NCBI GenBank assembly: GCA_946613705.1
Contig: CAMOFU010000066.1
Coordinates: 1 to 11,126, forward strand
Source: an uncultured Clostridia bacterium
GTDB lineage: Bacteria > Bacillota > Clostridia > Oscillospirales > Ruminococcaceae
Length of the DNA: 11,126 bases
Reading direction: 5' to 3'
The position numbers were made by a program, and so were the translations under genes. The notes under the pieces were generated by a model. The model searched no databases and had not been told where the DNA came from. It saw only the letters and a list, made by a program, of their open reading frames with translations. Of this stretch, positions 1 to 5,980 are shown piece after piece (the stretch's first letter is position 1; the number at the start of each line of letters is the position of its first letter).

Positions 1-807
1 ATCCTCGTCCTCTGCCGTGAGTCCCGCATCGTCCGAAACGGCGGTGTCCTCGGGGGTAGTCTCGTCCTCTGCCGTGAGTTCGGGGTCATCCTCGTCCTCC
101 GTGACCTCTTCGGGGCGGCGGAGGCTTATCACGGTGTTGTCATCATTCAGGTAAATGTTTCCTGTCTTGGCAAGCTCCAGCACCGCAAGGAAGGTCGCAA
201 TGCGCTCCGAGCGGTCGGTCATGCCGTCGTAGAGGGTAGTCATATCGAAATGCCCGCAGGTATAGAGCCGCTCCAGCACATAGGTGATCTTCGACTCGAC
301 CGACACGATACGCTTCGACACGATCGGCGAGAACATATTCGCCCGCAGCGGGGTGTAGTCCTTCACCTTCGACGAGATCGCCATGTAGGCATCATAGAGC
401 ACCTGCTTGTCGTGCAGGCGGGTATACTGTTTGTTCACGGGCAGCTTCACGGGCTCGCGCACGAACACCATGCCGCCCGCGTAGTCCTCCCGCAGCCGCT
501 GAGCCGCAAGCTTTGCCAGCGAATACTCGATCATTCTGCCCTGAAGCTCTTTTTTCAGCTCCTCTGCCTCTTCGGGCTGCGGCAGCAGGTAGCAGGTCTT
601 GATGTATATGAGCCGCGCCGCCATCTCAAAGAAGTCCGCCGCCAGCTCGTAGTCAAGATCCTCTATGCCCTCGATGTATTCAAGGTACTGGTCGAGCAGC
701 AGGCTTATCTCGATATCATAGATGTTCAGCTGGTGCTTTGAAACAAGATGCAGCAGCAGATCGAGCGGCCCCTCGAACGCATCGAGACGGAATTTCAGCT
801 CCTCCAT
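1..807 (-). CDS. scpA: Segregation and condensation protein A (ScpA), 3' end outside window
   Basis: ScpA is the kleisin subunit of the bacterial SMC-ScpAB condensin, which organises and helps segregate the chromosome. Starting at the ATG at 807, 269 codons are open to the left edge. Residues 2-25 carry the typical kleisin N-terminus (FEGPLDLLLHLVSKHQLNIYD), which in this family contacts the SMC neck. A helical middle part follows, then the winged-helix region that binds the SMC head (RSERIATFLAVLELAKTGNIYL, about residues 198-219). Family members normally end soon after this. Here a low-complexity acidic tail begins near residue 235 and reaches the edge, with LTAEDE occurring twice 19 residues apart. 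The start overlaps the stop of the upstream protease gene (TGATG), so translation is probably coupled. scpB usually follows and would lie off the left edge. Identity is clear; the true C-terminus cannot be seen. Confidence 0.95.
   Translation of the reverse strand, partial: MEELKFRLDAFEGPLDLLLHLVSKHQLNIYDIEISLLLDQYLEYIEGIEDLDYELAADFFEMAARLIYIKTCYLLPQPEEAEELKKELQGRMIEYSLAKLAAQRLREDYAGGMVFVREPVKLPVNKQYTRLHDKQVLYDAYMAISSKVKDYTPLRANMFSPIVSKRIVSVESKITYVLERLYTCGHFDMTTLYDGMTDRSERIATFLAVLELAKTGNIYLNDDNTVISLRRPEEVTEDEDDPELTAEDETTPEDTAVSDDAGLTAEDED
4..79 (-). repeat. Direct repeat inside the acidic tail of scpA
   Basis: The 19-bp string CTCGTCCTCTGCCGTGAGT (plus strand) is present at 4-22 and again at 61-79. 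The period is 57 bp, or 19 codons, so the reading frame is kept. A shorter 12-bp string, ATCCTCGTCCTC, is shared by 1-12 and 88-99. On the coding strand the repeats give LTAEDE and EDED. Such in-frame repeats can change copy number by slippage or recombination. Further copies may lie off the left edge. Confidence 0.75.
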
Positions 808-1478
808 CACAGCACGGCCTTGACTATCAGATCGACCCAGAAGGTCAGCTTATCCAGTACCCAGAACATACCGTTCTGTATCCAGCTGAGGGGATAATCG
901 AGCGCACCCGTAACAAGCAGCAGCAGGAAGCCGAGCGAGATATAGAGCTGGTTCTCGGCAATGAACGCATCGAACTTGCGGGGCGTGAAGTAGGCGAGTA
1001 TCTTCGAGCCGTCGAGCGGGGGCACGGGTATAAGGTTGAATGCCGCGAGCCCGACGTTTATCAGCGTGAAATAGCGGAATATCAGCACCAGCCACTGCAG
1101 CGCCTCGGAGTCGTGGGTGAGTGCGATGGCAAAGGTGAACTTATAGAAGCAAATGCCTATCAGTCCGATGATGATGTTCATGATAGGCCCTGCCGCAGCG
1201 GTGAGCGCCATGCCCGAGCGGTATTTCTTGAACCTGACGGGATTGACCTGCACGGGTTTGCCCCAGCCGAAGCCCGTGAAGAAAATACAGATCGCGCCGA
1301 TCGGGTCGATATGCGCGAGCGGGTTGAGCGTCAGCCTGCCCTGATAGGTGGGGGTATCGTCGCCCAGCTTGGTCGCAGCCCATGCGTGCGCGAACTCGTG
1401 GACGGGTATAACAAGAAATATGACGATAAGCTTTACGCCGTATTTCAATATAGTAGTCTGGTCAAATGTGAAGCTCAT
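807..1478 (-). CDS. Site-2 protease family membrane zinc metalloprotease (M50)
   Basis: A 223-residue integral membrane protein of the peptidase M50 / site-2 protease family, which cleaves substrates within the membrane. The zinc-binding HExxH motif is visible as HEFAH (residues 27-31) inside the first hydrophobic segment. The second signature NLIPVPPLDG (residues 148-157) supplies the third zinc ligand, Asp156. Further hydrophobic segments lie near residues 60-70, 90-120, 128-150 and 178-195. The short form without a PDZ domain fits the YwhC/SpoIVFB-like branch rather than RseP. The start is supported by GGGAGG a few bases upstream of the ATG. It is the first gene of the transcript and overlaps scpA by one base, an arrangement common in Firmicutes. 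Its substrate is unknown; proximity to scpA does not prove a role in chromosome segregation. Confidence 0.93.
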   Translation of the reverse strand: MSFTFDQTTILKYGVKLIVIFLVIPVHEFAHAWAATKLGDDTPTYQGRLTLNPLAHIDPIGAICIFFTGFGWGKPVQVNPVRFKKYRSGMALTAAAGPIMNIIIGLIGICFYKFTFAIALTHDSEALQWLVLIFRYFTLINVGLAAFNLIPVPPLDGSKILAYFTPRKFDAFIAENQLYISLGFLLLLVTGALDYPLSWIQNGMFWVLDKLTFWVDLIVKAVL

Positions 1479-1501
1479 AGCTGCCTCCCGATCATTTTAG
1501 T

Positions 1502-1515
1502 GTTCATAGTTCATA
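1502..1515 (-). repeat. Two tandem 7-bp units in the leader of the protease-scpA transcript
   Basis: GTTCATA occurs twice in tandem (TATGAACTATGAAC on the minus strand). The units lie just downstream of the predicted -10 box, near the 5' end of the transcript. They resemble, but are not identical to, the ACAGTGA/AGTGAAC heptamers at 5824-5865 and 7540-7616; the shared core is TGAAC. Two copies in AT-rich DNA could be chance, so the link is tentative. Confidence 0.45.
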
Positions 1516-1523
1516 TATATACT

Positions 1524-1552
1524 ATTATAACACAACGCTTTAGATAATGCAA
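1524..1552 (-). promoter_or_regulatory. Sigma-A-type promoter for protease-scpA
   Basis: On the minus strand a -35 TTGCAT (1552-1547) and a perfect -10 TATAAT (1529-1524) are separated by exactly 17 bp. The transcript would start near 1517, giving a leader of about 40 nt. Position, orientation and the lack of another good candidate support the call. It has not been tested. Confidence 0.8.
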
Positions 1553-1718
1553 GCGCTGAAGCAAACTTTTCTCGCGTTTTTACAAGAAGGGCTTCGGGGA
1601 GCGGGAACAGTGGATCGGGGGACGCTTCTGCGGGGATAAGCTTTCGTCAAAAATGATTTTCGCCCGAGGGATATGCCGATCCAATATGTGTAAAATGCAC
1701 GAAATTTTCCGCACGATA
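1553..1718. other. Intergenic stretch between divergent promoters, with five G-runs
   Basis: This lies between the protease-scpA promoter and the ltaS promoter. I see no gene with a ribosome site or recognisable product on either strand. The notable content is a run of G-tracts on the plus strand: 1589-1591, 1596-1599, 1603-1605, 1617-1621 and 1632-1635, separated by 4, 3, 11 and 10 nt. This could in principle form a G-quadruplex, although two loops are long. Both flanks are AT-rich. Confidence 0.5.
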
Positions 1719-1747
1719 TTGACAAGTTGAACAAAAAGGATTAAAAT
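1719..1747 (+). promoter_or_regulatory. Sigma-A-type promoter for the ltaS-glycosyltransferase unit
   Basis: A perfect -35 TTGACA (1719-1724) and -10 TAAAAT (1742-1747) are 17 bp apart. Transcription would start near 1754, leaving a leader of about 115 nt before the ATG at 1869. The leader is AT-rich and holds a weak inverted repeat (GCATAACG at 1824-1831 with CGTATGC at 1845-1851, one bulge) shortly before the ribosome site. I recognise no riboswitch in it. Confidence 0.82.
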
Positions 1748-1858
1748 ATATCTTATCCGAAAGAAACAGAAGCATAGGAATAAAACAGAGATTATAGTAT
1801 AAACGATCAACAAAATGATGACCGCATAACGTGTCCGATATGGCCGTATGCTGCATTT

Positions 1859-1864
1859 GGAGGA
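1859..1864 (+). promoter_or_regulatory. Ribosome binding site that fixes the ltaS start
   Basis: GGAGGA lies 4 nt before the ATG at 1869. It falls inside the reading frame that would begin at the earlier ATG at 1848, which has no comparable site in front of it. The start is therefore placed at 1869, shortening the longest possible protein by seven residues. Confidence 0.85.
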
Positions 1865-1868
1865 ACAA

Positions 1869-4124
1869 ATGAAAAATAAGCTTACCGCTCTCGGTGGGAA
1901 GATAAAGACATATATGAGCCGAAACCTGATGTTTCTCACCTTTATGGTGACATCGGTGGTCAACTCGTTCCTGCTGCGGGCTTTCACAGTGGGATTTATT
2001 TACAATGCCGTAAAGCCGCTGCTTGCGGATATAGCGATGGTGCTGTTCTTCGGCATCTTCGGCTACTGCTTCCGCCCGAAAAGGCGCTTTGCATATTTCC
2101 TGACGCTGAATATCATCTTCACGCTGCTCTCGGTCGGGAACTCTATATACTATCTTAACTATAAGTCGTTCATCTCCGTTTCGCTGATCTCGACAGCCTC
2201 GCAGCTCGGCGGTGTTATGGGGGCGGTGACCAATCTGCTCGAATTCAAGCAGCTGATCTTCTTCTGGTCGATAATCGCGCAGATAACGGTCTATGTGCTG
2301 ATAAAGAAGAAGAAGCCCACCTATTTCGACGATGTGGAGGCACTGCACGTCAGCCGCAGATACGCGCTCGGGACGTTTGTGGCAGCGCTGGGCTTTGCGG
2401 GGATATTCGCATCGACCCTTACGGCGACCGATGCCTCGCGTCTTGCAAAGCAGTGGAACCGCGAGTATGTTCTCGGCACCTTCGGGCTGTATACATATCA
2501 GCTTTCGGACACGGTGTCGAGCATCCATGCAAAGATGAATATGTGGCTCGGGTACGACGAGAACAAGCAGGCGTTCACCGAGTTCTATACCGAGAAAAAG
2601 GCAGAGCCCGAGGAGCCTGAGTCGGCGGGAAAGAACGAATACTCCGATATGTTCAAGGGCAAGAACGTTATCGTTATCCACTGTGAGAGTATGCAGCAGT
2701 TCTGCATGGACACCTATATCAACGGCGAGCCGCTCACCCCGAACCTCAACAAGCTGGCGGGCGAGGGCATCTACTTCTCCAACTTCTACGCGCAGGAGTC
2801 GGTCGGCACGAGCTCGGACAGCGAGTTCACCTTTGCGACCTCACTGATGCCCGCATCGAGCGGAACGGTCGCTATCAACTACTGGGACCGCGACTACACC
2901 ACCACGCAGTCGATGCTTAAAGACAAGGGCTACTATGTGTTCAGTATGCACGGCAACAACGGCTCCTACTGGAACAGGCTGAACCTGCATAAGTCGCTGG
3001 GGTATGACAAGCTGTATAATTATTCCAATGACTTTGAGCTTGACGAGATGATCGGGCTCGGGCTGTCAGACAAGAGCTTCTTCCGTCAGGCAGTGCCCAA
3101 GATCAAGGAGATCTCAAAGGAGCACAAGAATTTCTACGGCACGCTGATAATGCTCACCAACCACACACCGTTCACCGATATAGAGCGTGTGAGCGACTAC
3201 GAGGTGGATTTCAAATACCGCGTGCAGGATCCCGTAACGGGCGTGATAGAGCAGAAGTCCGCGCCGTTCCTCGAGGGGACGAAGCTGGGCAGCTATTTCA
3301 AGTCGGTGCATTATGCTGACGAGGCGCTGGGGCAGCTCATGGAGGATCTTGAAAAGGAGGGTCTGCTCGACAACACCGTTATCGTGCTTTACGGCGACCA
3401 CGATGCAAAGGTCAAGGAGGAGCAGTACGAGTATTACTACAACTACGACCCTTTCACCGAGGAGGTGCTCACCGAGGCTGACGAGGGCTATATCCCCGTG
3501 AACGACTTCGCCTACAACCTCAACCGCAAGACCCCGCTCATCATCTGGAGCAAGGACCTCCCCGAGCATAAGGAGATCACCCGCGTAATGGGTATGTACG
3601 ATGTTCAGCCGACGCTCGGGAATATGTTCGGCTTTGAAAATCCGTATGCGCTCGGGCACGACATTCTCTCGATGCCCGAAAACGAGGAGAACGTTGTTAT
3701 CTTCCCGAACGGCAACTTCGTTACCGACACGGTATACTACAACAATCAGAAGGGCAGCTATTTTGACGTGCGCGGCTTTGACAATGTCGCAAAGCACGCC
3801 TCCTGCAACCAGAGCTACAAGGATATCCCCAACCCGCTCTACAGCGAAACGCGGGACGGCATCTACAAGAAGGGCGTGAACTCCGCCTACGGTGCCGCTG
3901 CGATGGAGCTGCGCACCGATGACTCCTGCGTTACGGAGGATTACATCTCGGGCTATGTGAGCTACGCGGAGGAGCGGATAAACATTTCCAACGCGATAAT
4001 ATACTACGACATGATAAACAAGACTGCCGAGGGCTGGACGGGAGAAGCCCAGACCGACGGCACGCAGCGAGGCTTCTTCGCCCCGCCCGAGGAAGGAAAA
4101 CGCGACAGGCTGTACGCAGCGTGA
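1869..4124 (+). CDS. ltaS: LtaS-type lipoteichoic acid synthase (sulfatase-fold phosphoglycerol transferase)
   Basis: A 751-residue membrane enzyme of the LtaS family. These enzymes transfer glycerol-phosphate from phosphatidylglycerol to a growing polyglycerol-phosphate chain on the outer face of the membrane. The N-terminus has about five hydrophobic segments (roughly residues 16-36, 45-62, 67-90, 121-142 and 163-180). The extracellular sulfatase-fold domain starts near residue 262. Its active site is complete by comparison with Staphylococcus aureus LtaS: Glu273 (IHCES), nucleophile Thr314 (SVGTSSDSEF), Trp368 and Arg370 (HGNNGSYWNR), His432 (LTNHTPF), and Asp510-His511 (YGDHD). At 751 residues it is longer than the roughly 650 typical of S. 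aureus LtaS, mostly through a C-terminal extension and an acidic linker. It is followed 27 bp later by a membrane glycosyltransferase. The family is clear; the exact polymer made is inferred. Confidence 0.93.
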   Translation: MKNKLTALGGKIKTYMSRNLMFLTFMVTSVVNSFLLRAFTVGFIYNAVKPLLADIAMVLFFGIFGYCFRPKRRFAYFLTLNIIFTLLSVGNSIYYLNYKSFISVSLISTASQLGGVMGAVTNLLEFKQLIFFWSIIAQITVYVLIKKKKPTYFDDVEALHVSRRYALGTFVAALGFAGIFASTLTATDASRLAKQWNREYVLGTFGLYTYQLSDTVSSIHAKMNMWLGYDENKQAFTEFYTEKKAEPEEPESAGKNEYSDMFKGKNVIVIHCESMQQFCMDTYINGEPLTPNLNKLAGEGIYFSNFYAQESVGTSSDSEFTFATSLMPASSGTVAINYWDRDYTTTQSMLKDKGYYVFSMHGNNGSYWNRLNLHKSLGYDKLYNYSNDFELDEMIGLGLSDKSFFRQAVPKIKEISKEHKNFYGTLIMLTNHTPFTDIERVSDYEVDFKYRVQDPVTGVIEQKSAPFLEGTKLGSYFKSVHYADEALGQLMEDLEKEGLLDNTVIVLYGDHDAKVKEEQYEYYYNYDPFTEEVLTEADEGYIPVNDFAYNLNRKTPLIIWSKDLPEHKEITRVMGMYDVQPTLGNMFGFENPYALGHDILSMPENEENVVIFPNGNFVTDTVYYNNQKGSYFDVRGFDNVAKHASCNQSYKDIPNPLYSETRDGIYKKGVNSAYGAAAMELRTDDSCVTEDYISGYVSYAEERINISNAIIYYDMINKTAEGWTGEAQTDGTQRGFFAPPEEGKRDRLYAA

Positions 4125-4151
4125 CAGCCCCGCAGCCGCAAGAGGTGCCTT

Positions 4152-5837
4152 ATGCAGACAAATAAGAAGGCTTTCCCCGTGTTTTTAATATGCTTGATCT
4201 GTATTACAGCCGCCCAGCTTTGCTGGACGGTCTTCGTTTTTGCGTGCGAAAAGGACGGGCACCATTCGGACGAGGTGTGGAGCTACGGGCTTGCGAACAG
4301 CAGCGGGCAGCCGTTTGTGTTCGCAAGGGCGGGCGTGAGCATAGACGATATCGGCAGCGGAGACATCGTGAACATCGGCTGCCTGACTGACGGCAAGGTG
4401 CTCAACGACTATATCACCGTGCAGCAGGACGAGCGGTTCGGCTTCGGGGCAGTCTGGGAGAACCAGACCCTCGATCATCACCCGCCGCTGTATTATCTGC
4501 TGCTGCACGCGGTCTGCTCGCTGTTTCCCGACCGTTATTCGCCCGTTTACGGCTTTGTGCTCAACTGCGTGTTCCTTGCGGTGACGCAGGTGTTCCTCTT
4601 CCTTGCGGCGCGGCTGATCGTCGGCGACGGCAGGGCGGCGCTGATCTGCTGCCTGTTTTACGGCGGAGGTCACGCGGCGCTCTACACCTTCACGTTCATC
4701 AGGCAGTATGCGCTGCTGACGATGCTCGCGGTGATGCTCGTGTACTTCACGGCGCGGCTGCACTACAGCGGGAGCATGAGGCGGCTGCCGCCCGTGCTCG
4801 CAGTCTCGTTCGCAATGTTCATGACCCACTATTACGGGATAGTCTTCGCGGGGGCGCTGGCGGCGTGTGTCTGCCTGCATCTGCTGATAAAGCGCAGGAC
4901 GGCGGCGATGCTCGTTTACGGCTTCTCGTTCGCGGGGAGCCTCGGGCTGTTTTTCGCGGTGTACCCCTCGGCGCTGCGGCAGATGGCGGACTACTCGGCG
5001 CACAGCAGCACGGGCGGTGCGGCGGAGCAGCTGCGTGCGGCTGCCGATCTTATCACCGAGGGGCTGTTCGGCTTCGGAGCAAAGGGCGGGATCGGGGCTG
5101 CGGCGGCTGTCCTGATCGGTTCGGCGGCTGTGTCGGCAGCGGTGTATCTTTATATCCGCGGGAGGAAAAGCGGCGGCGCCGATCTGTTCCCGAGCTTCCC
5201 CGTTATCGCTTCCGCGGCGGTCTGCGCGGTGATGCTCTGCAAGACCGATCTCGGCGCAATGGGCAGCACGGCGGTGCGGTATCTGTTCTGCACGTTCCCG
5301 ATGCTGTGCATGGCGGCGGTCAAGCTCGTTTACCCGCTGATGATCTCCGCGGCGGGCAGGCGGGCGGCGGCATTCACGCTTGCGGCGGCAGCGGCGGCTG
5401 TGCTTGGGGCGAACCTGTTCGGGGAGAACCGCTTTGCCTTCAGGCAGTACCCCGACGGCATCGACGCGGCGGAGCTGGCAGCCTCGCGCAGCGTTGCCGT
5501 GATAGTCGAGGAGGAATGGGAGCTGACCTGCCTTGCGGATGTTCTCCGTGATGCGGGATCGGTGTTCGTTACGACCTATGACCGCCTCGACAGCGATCTT
5601 GCGGCATTCGCTGAGAGCGGCATAAAGCCCGAACTCATCATCGCCGAGCGGATAGCCCTGACCGGGAGCGGACGTGAACGGCTTGCAGAGTGGGGCATGA
5701 CCGACCTGCCGCCCGACGACCCGACCGCACAGCCCGCACTTGAAAAGCTTCTCTCGGGACGGGACTGCGAGCTTTCGGGCATCATCGACGTGACAAACGG
5801 CAAGGCGGGAGTATACACCGTTGACAGTGAACAGTGA
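4152..5837 (+). CDS. GT39/ArnT-like (GT-C fold) multi-pass membrane glycosyltransferase
   Basis: A 561-residue membrane protein with the layout of GT-C glycosyltransferases, which use polyprenyl-phosphate sugars on the outer side of the membrane. After the first membrane segment (about 8-31) comes an acidic pair, Asp40-Glu41, in HHSDEVWSYGLANS, the position of the catalytic acidic residue in this fold. The long first outer loop ends in DHHPPLYYLLLH (108-119), a typical family motif. Roughly nine or ten more hydrophobic segments follow to about residue 425, then a soluble C-terminal region of about 130 residues. GAGGTG (4141-4146) serves as ribosome site. The last codons and the TGA stop lie inside the heptamer repeat, so VDSEQ at the C-terminus is repeat-encoded. 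Linkage to ltaS suggests it glycosylates lipoteichoic acid or another envelope polymer; donor and acceptor cannot be read from sequence. Confidence 0.8.
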   Translation: MQTNKKAFPVFLICLICITAAQLCWTVFVFACEKDGHHSDEVWSYGLANSSGQPFVFARAGVSIDDIGSGDIVNIGCLTDGKVLNDYITVQQDERFGFGAVWENQTLDHHPPLYYLLLHAVCSLFPDRYSPVYGFVLNCVFLAVTQVFLFLAARLIVGDGRAALICCLFYGGGHAALYTFTFIRQYALLTMLAVMLVYFTARLHYSGSMRRLPPVLAVSFAMFMTHYYGIVFAGALAACVCLHLLIKRRTAAMLVYGFSFAGSLGLFFAVYPSALRQMADYSAHSSTGGAAEQLRAAADLITEGLFGFGAKGGIGAAAAVLIGSAAVSAAVYLYIRGRKSGGADLFPSFPVIASAAVCAVMLCKTDLGAMGSTAVRYLFCTFPMLCMAAVKLVYPLMISAAGRRAAAFTLAAAAAAVLGANLFGENRFAFRQYPDGIDAAELAASRSVAVIVEEEWELTCLADVLRDAGSVFVTTYDRLDSDLAAFAESGIKPELIIAERIALTGSGRERLAEWGMTDLPPDDPTAQPALEKLLSGRDCELSGIIDVTNGKAGVYTVDSEQ

Positions 5838-5865
5838 ATAGTGAACAATGAACAGTGAACAGTGA
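5824..5865 (+). repeat. Six tandem 7-bp repeats (consensus ACAGTGA)
   Basis: Six contiguous heptamers are visible: ACAGTGA, ACAGTGA, ATAGTGA, ACAATGA, ACAGTGA, ACAGTGA. Four are identical and two have one change each. The array begins within the last codons of the glycosyltransferase gene, supplies its stop codon, and its final copies form the left arm of a terminator. The same units build the hairpin at 7540-7616. A heptamer array is not needed to make a terminator, so this may be a dispersed repeat family reused for that purpose. Confidence 0.88.
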
Positions 5866-5887
5866 ACTGTTTGCTGTTTGTTTTTTT
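5851..5887 (+). terminator. Rho-independent terminator made from heptamer repeats
   Basis: AACAGTGAACAG (5851-5862) can pair with CTGTTTGCTGTT (5867-5878) around a TGAA loop. This gives a 12-bp stem with two G-T wobbles, followed by TG and seven T residues (5881-5887). It is placed just after the glycosyltransferase stop at 5837 and before the sigma-factor promoter at 5917. It should end the ltaS transcript. The stem is AT-rich, so its strength is uncertain. Confidence 0.72.
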
Positions 5888-5889
5888 GC

Positions 5890-5909
5890 AATGTTTACGG
5901 AATGTTTAC
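5890..5909. repeat. Direct repeat just upstream of the sigma-factor promoter
   Basis: AATGTTTAC occurs at 5890-5898 and again at 5901-5909. The 11-bp period is about one turn of the DNA helix. The pair sits directly upstream of the predicted -35 element (5917-5922), where an activator or repressor would bind on one face of the DNA. No known regulator is recognised. Confidence 0.5.
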
Positions 5910-5916
5910 ATTTGAC

Positions 5917-5942
5917 TGAAACTGTTCGGCGAAAAGATCGCA
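5917..5942 (+). promoter_or_regulatory. Probable ECF-sigma promoter (SigW-like), likely autoregulated
   Basis: TGAAAC (5917-5922), 16 bp, then CGCA (5939-5942). The Bacillus SigW consensus is TGAAAC-N16-CGTA, so only one position differs. It lies upstream of an ECF sigma gene, and such genes very often transcribe themselves. No good sigma-A promoter is visible in the same interval. Transcription from here would begin near 5950 and give a leader of about 30 nt to the TTG start at 5981. The promoter specificity of this particular sigma factor is inferred. Confidence 0.6.
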
Positions 5943-5966
5943 CTGATATAACAGAACGATCGGAAC

Positions 5967-5974
5967 GGGGGTGG
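5967..5974 (+). promoter_or_regulatory. Ribosome binding site that points to a TTG start
   Basis: GGGGGTGG lies 6 nt before the TTG at 5981. The alternative in-frame ATG at 5855 lies within the terminator stem and upstream of the predicted promoter. It would also add 42 residues with no resemblance to sigma factors. Confidence 0.65.
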
Positions 5975-5980
5975 TGCGGA

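Noticed and set aside
738..1547. A 269-codon plus-strand open frame opposite the site-2 protease gene
   Set aside because: The minus-strand protein has the HExxH and PPLDG motifs and a good promoter. The plus-strand product resembles nothing known.
1540..1987. Short minus-strand open frames in the ltaS upstream region
   Set aside because: They overlap each other, promoters and ltaS, lack ribosome sites and give no recognisable protein.
1647..2681. A 344-codon minus-strand open frame over the ltaS promoter and 5' half of ltaS
   Set aside because: It crosses a strong plus-strand promoter and a well-supported gene, has no convincing ribosome site, and its product is charged and unrecognisable.
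5824..5865. CRISPR array or phase-variable coding repeat
   Set aside because: Units are only 7 bp with no spacers, so it is not CRISPR. The array lies at the extreme 3' end of the gene and includes the stop, so copy changes would alter only the last residues.
4185..5891. A 568-codon open frame on the minus strand opposite the glycosyltransferase gene
   Set aside because: Its product is Arg/His/Glu-rich low-complexity sequence with no recognisable motif, as expected opposite a GC-rich gene. The plus-strand protein has clear membrane segments and family motifs.
5905..5949. A sigma-A promoter for the ECF sigma gene using TTTACA or TTGACT as -35
   Set aside because: At 16-18 bp spacing the downstream hexamers (such as GGCGAA or AGATCG) do not resemble TATAAT. 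The TGAAAC-N16-CGCA pattern fits better.
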